Shown piece after piece: positions 31,181 to 42,000 of a DNA stretch of 64,000 nucleotides. The stretch is taken from assembly GCA_977006965.1 (NCBI GenBank), contig OZ345370.1, forward strand, positions 372,001-436,000, given 5' to 3'. A model generated the notes under the pieces. It ran no database searches, had not been told where the DNA came from, and was given only the letters and a program-made list of their open reading frames with translations. This DNA comes from Phymatolithon calcareum. Its lineage: Eukaryota > Rhodophyta > Florideophyceae > Hapalidiales. Within the stretch, counting starts at the first letter, position 1; every line of letters starts with the position of its first letter. The position numbers were made by a program, and so were the translations under genes.

Positions 31181-31671
31181 CAGTCGATCCTCGATTTTTG
31201 CATCTCCAATTTTTGAAAATCCTCGATTTTTTGAAAACAGAATGCCTGTCCCAGGTCGGTTTCATCTTAAATTTTAACGAAAACAAAGGATTACTGAATA
31301 CTCAAATATAGAATATCTAAACTCATAGCTTCAAACCGAAATTCTAATTTTTGATTATTTTTAGGCCTCCTGTATTCAACGTCTACCATTGGCAATTTTC
31401 TATGAGAGGAGTCCCTTGGGCAGCTTGGAGCACGTGAACAATTTCGATGTGCAGCTCAGCCGGAAAATACTCAATGACGCTGTTCCACCTACAAATATCG
31501 GCTGGATTCCCAATGCGGTGCAGCACAGCTTCTTCAAAGTTGACATAAATTGTAATCTTGAGCTGTAATTGTTTTTAATTTTGCTATTATACGACTTCGA
31601 TACGTGAATAACGTCGTTTTTTGAATATCAGGGTAGCTGACATTGCCTATGCAAAAATCGAAGATCGACAG
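31181..31671 (-). mobile_element. pogo-like MITE B, copy 2 (inverted)
   Basis: This is the reverse-complement counterpart of 2931-3425 over its whole length, about 491 bp. It begins CAGTCGATCCTCGATTTTTG after TA. The other end (AAGATCGACAGTA) has drifted, so this copy is older than MITE A. Confidence 0.8.
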
Positions 31672-31929
31672 TACGAGGTTTTCCGTTGTCGACACAGAGG
31701 GCTTACAGTGCATCATACGTGAAAAGATTTGAATTTGCCTCCGGGAAGTACAGTAAATTATTTCTACAGAACCATGTTTTCGCTACCACGTTTCTACTCA
31801 TACCAATGTATTTCCTCGCGAAAATCGATTTTGAGCTTTCGAGAACGGCCAATATGTCTCCACGCTGTAAACGAGCCGCAATGGCGGTCCGTTAATTATG
31901 GTCGTAATGTGGCGCTCTCTCAAACAGTA

Positions 31930-33465
31930 CGATGAGCAATTGCAAAGATCTGGGATACGACATCCTGGGACTCACAGAGTCCCATGGATGGAACACTGAC
32001 CAAACGTCATCTACTCGGATGGACCAACTGCTGAAGACCGCTACGCTGGCTGCTGTATCACTCGCTCGCCGAGAACGAAAAGGGAAGTCGCGCACTCAGG
32101 ATGCATCGTTTTCGCCAGCCTCCGCGCCCGACCGTTCAACCTGTTCGTAATCTGCGTCTGCGCTCCGCAAAAAGGACGAACGGAACCTGCACAGGTGGCC
32201 ACGTACTATCAGCGCGAAAGAATCCTGGCAAAGGCCCCGCAGCGAGATGCCATCATCTTACTCGGTGACTTTAACTCTAGACTTCGGAAATATATGGAAA
32301 AACTTGTGGGCAAGTGGTGCATGCACACTAAAGCCGACGATGGGGGAAGATTCCTCAAGAATTTAATGTCTAGACACAGGCTGATGGCGATGTCAACTTG
32401 CTTCCAGCATGCAAAGTGGAGAGATCCATGCACATATATCAACAACGTGTCGACTCTGACCCCGAAACAGATTGACTACATAATAGTGTCTGAGAGATGG
32501 TCCTCATCGGTCCGATCTTGTAAAGTGCCATGGGTTCTCAGTATGCGGCTCTTTGGACGCGGTAGATATGATCACGACCTCGTCTAAGCCATTTTCGAAC
32601 ATCGGATTTCGTACACAACCACTGGACCTCGGAAGCACTTCCGCGCCATACGCTTTGGTGGAAAACGAGAAGGTACGATCTCACGAAAACGTTCAACGAG
32701 AGAAAAATGGCATCGGAAACAGATTTGTCCGTTCACGACGTCGACTCCAAGTGGGAATCATTCAGGCGCGCCATCATCAGCGCAACAGACGTGTTCCCAA
32801 ACGTGAAACGTCTTCTCCACGGAAAACACTGGGCACCTTCCACACACAATATTGAGATTCTCAGAAGACGTGAAACTAAGGGGCACTACATGTGTGACGC
32901 TGATAGGTAGAAAATGTCCCGAAAATGCAAAGGTCGTAAAGAGAGACTAAAAGGAGCTCATAGAGCTTCTAGTCAGACAGTTGGCGGAATCAAACTCTGC
33001 TGGCCATCATGCCCGCGTATTACTGCTCACGAAGCGCCTCTCTGGAAAGCGCACCACAGTAAAATTCTCCCATCCCATCGAAGACGGTTTCTGGAGACCC
33101 GATAACATCGACAGACGTCGCACTTGAGGAGTGAGCGAACTTTATTCAAGCATATTTTGAGTAGCACAGCGGCACCAGTGTACCGCAGCCCTCTCAAATT
33201 TGTCAGAAACGCCCCCACTCTCGGCAACAGAAGTCAAGGAAATCAACGACAAGATGCAAACCAGACGGGCTTCTGGACCGGATAATGTCCCCGTGGAGAT
33301 ATACAAAGCCTCGGAGAAAGTAACACGCGTGCTGATCGCACTACTACAGGGTACCTGGGAGGCGGAATGAATTCCCTTTGATCCAACTGTGGGAATCCTT
33401 GTGATATTACACAAGAAAGGACCAAAGGAAGACAGAAGGAATTATCGGGCAATATGCTTCCTTCC
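31930..33465 (+). mobile_element. RTE/CR1-like LINE fragment (endonuclease, RT start)
   Basis: Broken frames encode an endonuclease/exonuclease/phosphatase domain: DLGYDILGLTESHGW, AIILLGDFNSRL and LTPKQIDYIIVSERW. The start of a reverse transcriptase follows (RRASGPDNVPVEIYKAS, GILVILHKKGPKEDRRNYRA). Frameshifts and stops are common and the catalytic RT part is missing. It is cut off by the LTR fragment at 33466. This is a different LINE group from the RNase H-bearing one at 59442-61674. Confidence 0.7.
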
Positions 33466-33582
33466 TATAATCACTGGGAGTGAAAAGGTAAAGAATGGGT
33501 TTATCTTGAAAAGGGTAATCTCTCTGTGATGCGATATCTCAGTCTAAGATGCGATCAGGATCGCCGCTTAAATAGGGCAGGG
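33466..33582 (-). repeat. chromovirus LTR fragment
   Basis: This is the reverse complement of about two thirds of the chromovirus LTR, from its TGATTATA-like end through CTGATCGCATCTTAGACTGA to CCCTGCCC, with several differences from the intact copy. No partner LTR or internal region is next to it. Confidence 0.8.
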
Positions 33583-34421
33583 ACCAGCTATTGCACAGCC
33601 TGCAAAAGGGGGGGGGCGCTAACCGACGCTAGACTAATATTACGTTGAGATTTAGTCGGCGTCTGCGATAAATTCGTTGGTTCCTCATAGAAGAGTCGTT
33701 CACGATACTGTCCGTGGATAGATTGCAAGGAGCTGTTATAGAGCTCATAGGTCGATGGTGATACTGTCGATCATTACACCCGTGCAACATCGCGTGTCTA
33801 CTTATCGCTTGTTTCACTTCCTGTTCTGCTCTCGCATCCATCTGTGTTTGCGCTAGGTCGCCCTGAAGGGTTTCCAGCAGCATCACCGCAAATTCGTCGT
33901 AGTATTTGACATATGCCGAGGGGCATTGCGGGGAAAGCGGCCGAGACACCACTTGACTGCCGAAAGTCTGTGATATCTCAACTTGATTTGGATTACGGGG
34001 TTCCACAGCGATTTTGCGTTATTGACCTTTTCTGCAGAATCCACTCATCAGCGAAAACAACGATACACGTAGTACACAAGCTAAGAAGATGCGCGCACGA
34101 GTTCCTGGGAAGATTCCCACGAAATTCATCGCGAGAGGAAGAAGAGCTCGGACGCCTGGGGCAATGGTGCACATCCACGATGAAGTATATAACGCTAAAG
34201 CCGGTGTGGACAAGCGACGAAGAAAGAAGTGTAGCCCAAGCGATAAACATAATCCTGAACCACACAGTGTAAGCTCAAGTAATTAAAGTTAGGAAACATG
34301 TGTAGAAACCAAGGTGCCATTTAATATCCGGTTGGATAGACAGCCACCTCTACAACAAACTACAGTGGTTCGACCTTTTCGTTCGCTGCTATATTTCTGA
34401 GCTTACGCGGAGTCGCAAAAG
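33583..34421. other. unassigned, short open frames only
   Basis: A poly-G run at 33608-33616 is followed by open frames of 100-125 codons on both strands (for example 34006-33629, minus). None shows a known domain. I see nothing else. Confidence 0.3.
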
Positions 34422-34429
34422 AAAATGAC

Positions 34430-35645
34430 CAGGGGTTGCGCCAATTCCATTGCTATCAATTTAATTGCAATTTTTCCCAATTCCACCCAAATTGGTTCTT
34501 CGAACTGAATTGCAATTCGAATTGGTCGCACCTAATACTGTTGATCGAAGTAGATGAACATTGCACCAGGTGAATGTTATGTTGGGGAAGGGGGAGTTGA
34601 GCAGAATGTTGAGGGAATCAACGTACTCACCTCAGTACGTGGTCTTTTTTCTAATAATACGCAGAGTACGTAGATGAACATTAGACACAGCACATTAATC
34701 GGATGCAAGAATCAACGTACTTACCTTATGTCCAGTACGTGGTCTTTGTTCTAGTAATACCCAGAGTACGTTCTGTATGCCATCAAAACATCTCTGAAAC
34801 TTGGGCCATGGCTACTTCTTGCTTTGTTAAATAAAGACGAGATTGAGCCGTTAGACTCCAAACGGTTTCAACAATGGGCCTATTCATGTGCTATCATCTA
34901 CTTAGCTGTATCGATCAATTTACCAGCCAGATACAGAACAAATGCTTGAATGTCTTTAGCTACGATTAGAGTCCAGCAGTCACGATGTTTCAATCTCAAG
35001 TGTAAAAGGGATAGCATTAGATCTCTTGATTTGAAACCTATCAGCCTTCTCCGAAATTCTCACGCATTCCCCTTCACAGTCGAGTCCAACCCATCTACTA
35101 GACCTCGTTCATCGTTCCAGCACATTCCGCTCTACTAGCGATGACACTACCTTCACCGAAACCAAAGCCGAAACAAGTTGTGCAGCTGCTTATGAAGCTC
35201 ATTTTAGAACAAACCCGTGATATACACTCGCGTCAAGTAGGCCTAACTCGACGGAATGTGCCATTTTGCGTCTATCTCTGCTCAAAGGGTGATCAGTGTA
35301 CCGGAGAAAGTGAGTTTTTCTTCGAAAAGGGTACTGGGTTCTCCAACCCGTACAATCATCTCAAGCATTGCGTTGGAGGTGGAAGCGAAGAACATTTGCT
35401 AGAGATATACAGAGCCGTTCTTGCCGAGAAGTTGAGATCCGGGTCGTCGTTCACAGTTCAATCGTCAATGGTGATGAAGCTCACGGAACGTGAAAAGGCG
35501 ATCAACAGCTATCTTAGTATTGATGTCTATATTGTGGGAAGCCTTCCAATTGCAATGCGAATTGCTGCAAAAAAAACTGAACAATTAAATTGATAAATTT
35601 CACCAAGGACTGCAATCGCAAGCAATGGAATTGGCGCAACCCCTG
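34430..35645 (+). mobile_element. hAT element, internally deleted
   Basis: A 1216-bp element with perfect terminal inverted repeats starting CAGGGGTTGCGCCAATTCCA, flanked by the 8-bp duplication AAAATGAC (34422-34429 and 35646-35653), the hAT hallmark. It keeps only the N-terminal part of a transposase related to the one at 12509. Clean ends and target duplication point to a fairly recent move in trans. Confidence 0.9.
35141..35593 (+). pseudogene. truncated hAT transposase N-terminus
   Basis: 150 codons from ATG 35141 (MTLPSPKPKPKQVVQLLMKL) encode the N-terminal zinc-finger-like region (VPFCVYLCSKGDQC ... YNHLKHCVGGGSEEH) also found in the hAT copy at 12509-14338. The frame then runs into the element's 3' subterminal sequence, so the catalytic core has been lost by deletion. 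Confidence 0.75.
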
Positions 35646-35653
35646 AAAATGAC

Positions 35654-37485
35654 CCAGCTCAATTTATCAGATGAGCTCGTGATGTAGCTGATCAAATAGT
35701 CATACAATACGACTCGTACTATGCTCGAAGTCGCTTCATCACGCCGGAAAGGGAATTCATATCTGGTAGCGTTGCTGGTACGCATCTAACACCAACAAAA
35801 TGGAAACGGAAAACTGCGAATAAGGTGCTCATCGCTTACACCTTAATGAAAAGTTTGCTGATTTACGAAGACGGGACTTGTCTTTTCGACCTGCGTAAGA
35901 CTGGGCGGTACTCAAATTTACAATTGTTTTACATCCACAGGTAGAAGCTGTCTTTCTCTACACGCAGAGATAATTCATGATGTTTATGTCTTTGGCGGCA
36001 AGGAATATGAGTAAAGTTGCTTTGTTTCAATTCAAGAGCTAGTTGTACTGGCCTTGAAAATCTAGAAAACTTGCTCCTAAGCTGATAAATGTGGTGTCCT
36101 CAATTGAGGAAAAATTCCACATAGTAGACACTAGACTGCTCAAGAAATTAGTACAACATGATTGATCGCGCAGGGTGAATTTCGTTTGTTATGGGAGAGA
36201 AGCAGCACCCAGTCTGGGAAATTGGGATCATTGGCATACTTATCTATTGACTGTATAATTTGGTCACTTACAAACAACTGCAATTATTTTCTATCTGCTT
36301 GTGATGACGTGGATGCACTACAGCTTCGTTGAGAGGATCAGGTCCTATTGTATTACGTCATGGTCTATACATGTATAGTACTCTGTAACATTCCGTATCT
36401 GGATCATATCAGGATCTCCAAAAGTCGGAAGCTCCTATTCCCTGATCTGATCTTCGGAGAAACGTCTCGTTGATTAGACAGGAGCTTATCATACCTTCAG
36501 CAGTTAACTAGAAAATATGATGGGAGATACAATCTGCTAGAAGGGGTATGCCCCTACGTGCAACTCAGCCACAAAACTTACAAATCGGATGCGAATTTCT
36601 TACACGTTGGAAGCGGATGTGTTGTACAATAGGTCGGCTATTGGACAAAGATTTCCCCGCAAACTGGAGGCAAATCAACATAGAAACTACAAAAACTTCT
36701 CATTCAAAGAATGTCTCATACAGAGGATCCAAGAAGCTGGACGAGCGAAGTGACATTAGAAGCACGAGAACCCTCTCGGTTGGAAATGCACAACAGAAGC
36801 CGTTATGGCGGCACTGGTTCCTCATAGATTTAGACACAAGTTCTCGCTAGAGCTCCTTTCCATTTCTCGACATGGAGTAGACATGGAAACTTCTTTTGGA
36901 GTGTGACTTTTCGACCCATTCACGCGGACCCCCCAATTGACAGCCATTCTAACGTCTTGCATGCTAGACAGACACCAACCTGTCCTCAACAAATTTCACT
37001 CCTCTCTCCTGCATAGATATATAGTCGAAGGCATTGACGGGAGAGCCCTATCTTATCATGCTACCCTTTTCCGCACGGCAACGCTGCTCGCCGGACACAT
37101 TCGCTTATTTGGCTGACATCACTTTTGTCATTGGACATGATACAAGGCACGAGTATTGCTGAGGGCGTTTAATTAATTGTACAATAAAAAAGTACTGTAT
37201 TTAACGGATCGTACCTGCACTAGATATGGGAGGTAGAAACCAGTGTCGAGATTCTTTGGCACTGTCGCCTTGCACTGCGTAAAAAGCACTTCTCATCTCT
37301 ACGCAGTTACCCTTGTCCGCTCATGCCGCTTATATACGAGGGGGAAGCTCTGTGGTATCAAATAATCTCTTACGACTGCAGGTCGTAGAATCCATCTTAA
37401 CAATTTACCAGGGTCCGATATGCTGTCAAACACAGTCTGACGACCTATTGCCAGATAGGCCATAAGCACCTTCAGTTGTCAATAG
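35654..37485. other. intergenic with CCTCAATTGAGG motif
   Basis: No gene is recognised. At about 36100-36155, minus sense, CTAGTGTCTACTATGTGGAA and TTTTTCCTCAATTGAGGA repeat the terminal sequence of the element at 44605-46565, including a CTAG at its outer edge, so one end of that family is here. Open frames such as 36548-36850 lack domains. Confidence 0.45.
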
Positions 37486-37645
37486 ACTGGGCATCAGATG
37501 TTAGAGCTGGAACTGGCTTGGACACATCCTCCGAAGGGACAAGGGCCACATGATACGTCACGCTTTGCTGCCTTTTATGCTGTCTGTCCCGGAATCCAAC
37601 CTAGGCGTAGCAAATCCTTCGGCGATCGGAAGGTGGCCAGTCTTC
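37486..37645 (+). mobile_element. RTE-like LINE RT C-terminal fragment
   Basis: One frame reads SWNWLGHILRRDKGHMIRHA, the GHILR signature found near the C-terminus of RTE-type reverse transcriptases. About 150 bp is recognisable; 37646-38193 shows nothing further. Confidence 0.5.
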
Positions 37646-38193
37646 CATTAAAGAAAAGTAGAATATAAGTCGCAGTTTTGGCGTTCCGCCCCATGCTCAT
37701 ATTGAAAGAGATCTTAACGGATACCTCAATTTGAGATGACCCAATAGAATCAGATAGTAGGCGATCACATTCTCGAGACTAAAAAGCAAACGTTAGCTTC
37801 GTTTTTCGCGAACGGATCCATAGACCATTAAACAAGTACGTTTCAGTCGCCGAATGGTGAATTAAACAGCCTTCGTAGATGATTGTGAAATAATCGCCTC
37901 CTTCGTTGCCACACGAGTGCTCGCAAGTTGGCGCTCTCGACTACCACAATTGACCTTCTAGAAAAATGTTCTGGGTGCCTTCACCGATGGAATGTAACAG
38001 TTCCATTGGATATCCGTCATGGGTGTCGTTTGCAAAAAAGCACTCTCACCATTGTTTTCAAAACGTTGCGCGAGTACTCAAACTATCTGTTCTGTGGTTT
38101 CTGGGTCGCAACTGGACTAATATTAACGTCTCCCACATTACTCAAGCACTTCTGCCATATCATCGCAAGTCGCTCTCGCTTCAACCGGCCTCC

Positions 38194-38199
38194 TTATAA
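38194..38199 (+). promoter_or_regulatory. possible TATA element of the TBP gene
   Basis: TTATAA lies 42 bases before the start codon. This is close, so a short leader would be required. Weak evidence. Confidence 0.25.
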
Positions 38200-38240
38200 C
38201 CAGCACATGGACTGCGCCTCCATTTCTCAAAGCTTCTTCC

Positions 38241-38849
38241 ATGTCGTCGACAAACGATCCAGACTGGGAGCCTTCTTCCATGGTCGCTCCTTACAATATT
38301 TGCCAGCCCAACATCAGGAGCGTTTCTGTCGGCGGAGCCTTGGGCGTCGAGCTCAACCTCAAGGACATTGTGCTGCGTGTACGCAACACGGAGTACAACC
38401 CGAAGCGTATCAACGCAGTGTTTATGAAAACTCGCGAGCCGCGAGCGACAGGTATTATCTTCCGGACTGGCAAAGTCAACGTTGTAGGCGCGCACAGCAT
38501 CAAAGATGCATTCCGAGCGCTACGTAAGTTTTCCCGGATAATCAAGAAAATTGGCTACAAAGAGGCAGTCCTTTCGAACGTCGTCATCCATAACATCATG
38601 GCAACGTTCGTCGTGCCATTTCTCATCCGCCTTGAAGGCATTGCGCATACACATTACCAATTTTCCACATTTGAACCTGAGCTTTTTCCAGCGCTGATTT
38701 ACAGAATGATGAGCCCAAAAGTAACGTTTCAAGTATTCTCGTCAGGTAAAGTCACAGTCATGGGCGCCAAGACAAAACAAGACGCCAAGGATGCCTTCCA
38801 GAAAATCTATCCGGTGCTCAAAATCAATGAGCGACCGAATCTCAATTGA
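38241..38849 (+). CDS. TBP: TATA-box-binding protein (divergent)
   Basis: An intronless 202-residue protein with the two-repeat saddle domain of TBP, the core promoter-recognition factor of TFIID, TFIIIB and SL1-type complexes. Repeat 1 has EYNPKRINAVFMKTREPRAT and IIFRTGKVNVVGA. Repeat 2 has FLIRLEGIAHTH, FEPELFPALIYRMMSPK and VFSSGKVTVMGAKTKQDA. The N-terminal tail is short (about 20 residues). Three of the four DNA-intercalating phenylalanines are kept (IIF, ELF, QVF). The first, RF in nearly all TBPs, is Ile (KRINAV). Many other normally invariant surface positions differ, so this could be a TBP-related factor rather than the main TBP. Intronless structure and divergence would also fit a retrocopy that stayed open. 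Confidence 0.9.
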   Translation: MSSTNDPDWEPSSMVAPYNICQPNIRSVSVGGALGVELNLKDIVLRVRNTEYNPKRINAVFMKTREPRATGIIFRTGKVNVVGAHSIKDAFRALRKFSRIIKKIGYKEAVLSNVVIHNIMATFVVPFLIRLEGIAHTHYQFSTFEPELFPALIYRMMSPKVTFQVFSSGKVTVMGAKTKQDAKDAFQKIYPVLKINERPNLN

Positions 38850-39354
38850 GTCTCCAATCAGTCTGGAAAAAGTGTGCAGTATTGTGTTCCGGAAGTGTTT
38901 AACAATGTCCAAGAAAATTTCCCAATTCCGGGGAGTGCTCTTTCCCAATCGTGTGCAACAGTCAGTACAGAGAGCCGCAACTTTCGCGCACGCAATACAG
39001 ACATATTACATTTGTACATCGGATTCGTTTCTCACAACTGCGCTTACACCTCCGCGCGAAATCGATGCCTACTCAGAACACTTTGCGGTATTCCGTCTGT
39101 CGATTCCGTAAGGCAAAACCCCCGACCTGCCATTGCCCTCTGTGTCGCATGGCATTCTGCTGTCCTCAATCACACGACTAGTATGGAAATTGAAATGTCC
39201 ACTGCCCCCTGTTACGACCCATCATCAAATCAACTAAAGCATGGCTTGCATCTCGTTTTCGAAATGCAGTACCTATCGATGACGCTGCACGTGATCCTTC
39301 GACAAGGCGTGTCTCTCTGAGTAATCTTATAATTGCAATGGAAGCCAGCTTACT
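38850..39354. other. intergenic downstream of TBP
   Basis: Nothing recognisable. Short open frames on the plus strand lack domains. Confidence 0.3.
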
Positions 39355-39690
39355 TCCTTTGTTCATTCATTTTTCGTTTTCTCCTAAAGTAGCTAACAGC
39401 AGTTCGGGGGCCTAAGTTTCTTTCGCTCCGCCTATTTTAGAAAGGCAAACTACAGCTTGCACGTCTTGGTCCGGTACGTCACCATGCAGTGATTCTGGTG
39501 TTGGGTTGCCGCATTGTAGCTGCTCATGGCGGACTAGGCGGTGCTTCTCCATTCTAAGAGTTCGTTCAAGCCAATTCTATTATAAGTCTATGGGACGCAT
39601 TACCACGTCCATAATAGAAGTTCTGGCCTTGTCGTCGATTGGTCTTTCTGATCTTGGCATCAGTTGACTTCTTCCCCACTTGTTCCATCA
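39355..39690 (-). mobile_element. RTE-like LINE 3' end, copy 1
   Basis: The minus strand reads WLERTLRMEKHRLVRHEQLQ and continues to VQAVVCLS. It matches the copy at 43545-43850, which keeps the diagnostic FGHVLRM. Both end in a similar region near the TTCATT boundary. Non-functional. Confidence 0.6.
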
Positions 39691-41171
39691 TCGTCCATAG
39701 CATCTGTTGTATCAAGGAGACTTAATACAACAGAAGAGCAAAATTCAATTCAAAGACCTGTGGGCAGTTTTCGGTCGGTCAGAATCCGCTCGCTAACTTA
39801 ATATCTATATTTCAATGGCCCCTTGTTTCGCCACTGATCAACGCTTACCTCCAGTATTTCAAGTTAAGATTATGCTTGTCGTATTTAACGCTAGAGTGAT
39901 CCGCTTATAGTCTTGATTCCATCTTTTTATTTCTTTCCAGATATGTATATTGATGTTTGGCTCTGGAATGTATATTTTAGTAGTAAATTGCTGCCAGCAG
40001 AATAAGTTTAGACTTAGATTTATTGTATGGAAACCAACGCGCGTCGAACAGAAGTTTCATTCAGCGAATGCAGCATTTAGAATTCTTCCTCAATGGCCGT
40101 GTGGTCATTCAATTTTTTCTAGGATTCACAGTTTGCCGCAGTGGCGGTTGGAAGCTTGATTTAAGAAAGGCTTTTCTAATTACCTTTTATATATCTTCTG
40201 ATCCTTCTAGACACGTTTATTCCATGGAATCTGTGTCCAAAGCAGAAGCTCTGTTGAATTCACCACGAGTTCTCAACGAGGGCCCGTGGAAGATCCCCAA
40301 AGGAAATGCAACAAGTTCACAGCTGTCGATATGGCATATTTATATCCGCAGTTCTCTCTTAATTTCAACCCTCGTTCACTATCCACCTGGACCTCAAGTC
40401 CACTGGGGCACTATGTCTAATACACCGTACCTATTTCACAGCAGTGGCAAAAGAGGGGCACTGAGAATACGGTCATTGGCGCAAAATCTAATTGCAAAGT
40501 GGAATGACGGTCCAGTAGAGAACATTATGTTGTGGTTATCGGTGCCAGTTTTCAAATGCTGGCAGCCGTGCCCTCACAAGATGTCAAATACAACGTACCT
40601 ATTTCACAGCAGAGGCACAACAAGGGCACTGAGAAAACGGCCTCTTCGTCTCAGCCATCACCCAGCACAGGGCAACTCTCCATAAATTGTTGACAGTGGG
40701 TGATGTGCACACAAGATGCACGGAAGCTTCAGGCAAACGGTCGGCACAGGGATGTGGGATTTCGCGATTGAGAGCATCTCTCTTTTATGGCGCACTTTTC
40801 GTTAGAAGCGACGATTGCTCCTTTCCAACGTTTACATTCCTCTGCAGACTGATTACTATGCTTTGCCAACTATGCGGCTGTCACTGAAGAAAACAGAGCT
40901 GTGTGCTGTCTTGCAGGAACTCGAAGAATAAATGTTCTCAATTGGATTCCGTTTTCATAATGAGTTTCTCTGTATCCCTTTTGAGTGCAGCGAGCCAGCT
41001 GTGTAGTTTTTTCGTAGCAAGGTAAGACTGCCCCTAGAATCGCGACAGTCGTACCATGCGCAAGATCGTCTACTGGGTTCCTCAACTAGTGTTCCGGTCT
41101 GTCGTATAGCAGTGCCGCTGATTCAACAATGATTTACGTGAGACATCATCCGAAGCGTGCTCGTAGTTACA
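39691..41171. other. unassigned region with 169-bp-spaced direct repeat
   Basis: An ATG-started frame of 220 codons (40023-40685, plus) covers two copies of a roughly 70-bp unit: ATGTCTAATACACCGTACCT at 40411 and ATGTCAAATACAACGTACCT at 40580. They encode MSNTPYLFHSSG and MSNTTYLFHSRG. No domain is recognised and codon usage is unremarkable, so I do not call a gene. Confidence 0.4.
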
Positions 41172-41360
41172 ATGTCAGCCGCCATCCATCCCTCAGATTT
41201 CTATCTATGCACGCTGCAACCAATTCCCAGGATTATTGGTGGGCCGAGTTTAAAAAGCATCTACATAGGATGCACAGTATTCAATGTTTTGTTGTTTCTA
41301 TTTGTGCGGAACCGCGCGCGAATGCGAGGATTGTTGAATGAGAAATTGCGTTCCAGGTGA
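41172..41360 (+). CDS. possible small membrane protein
   Basis: 62 residues from MSAAIHPSDFYL, with one likely membrane helix (SIYIGCTVFNVLLFLFV) followed by a basic tail (RNRARMRGLLNEKLRSR). The pattern would suit a small single-pass protein of an organelle or inner membrane. No homologue is recognised; it may be a chance frame. Confidence 0.3.
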   Translation: MSAAIHPSDFYLCTLQPIPRIIGGPSLKSIYIGCTVFNVLLFLFVRNRARMRGLLNEKLRSR

Positions 41361-41928
41361 CGTGCCAAATATCTACCGAATGAAGGACACATTTTGCATT
41401 TGAAGCTTTTTCAGAAAGACGCGTCTTATTGGTGGGCACGCGTGCCCACAAATAATTACTGTGTATGGTTGGAATGTAGATAAACCATACAAAACTCGTG
41501 TTATGAGGTGCAGGCCCGTAGGAAGTGGAAGGTGCGAAGAGAGTGAACTCAAAGAATGACCCTCTCGCAGGGTTTCCATCGCAAACTCTACACGGGGCCT
41601 GCACTCATTGGAAGTTTCCACAGAGTTGTGCAGTGCTGTACATGGAACTATTATGCAGTGACTGTCATCGCTGTTTTCTCACACACACGGCAGCTGACTA
41701 CATATTTATATCCACATCTGACGATTCGAACAAAAAGTTTGTCCTCGAGGGCAAACTTTTCTGATCAATCATATCTATGGACGGTGCGCACGAACTACCG
41801 GGCATGCAAAAGATCAATTTCTGCTTATTTTGCACCGCTGGCCAGCTTCCAATCATGTCTATCCTCTCCTTACGGAAAGTAGAATTTCATGTTACCGTCA
41901 GGGGATAATCTCCCTGTCGCGCAACAAG

Positions 41929-41935
41929 TATATAA
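41929..41935 (+). promoter_or_regulatory. TATA box of gene 42001-43377
   Basis: TATATAA lies 66-72 bases upstream of the ATG at 42001, a standard position for a core promoter. Confidence 0.5.
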
Positions 41936-42000
41936 CCAGTACACCGCATGACCTCTCCCTGGCACCGCCGACAACACTACTGAACAGAACCTTCCTCACG

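Noticed and set aside
33466-33582. Continuation of the LINE reverse transcriptase frame
   Set aside because: The translation (LPIITGSEKV) looks RT-like for a few codons, but the DNA matches the reverse complement of the chromovirus LTR much better and over more than 100 bp.
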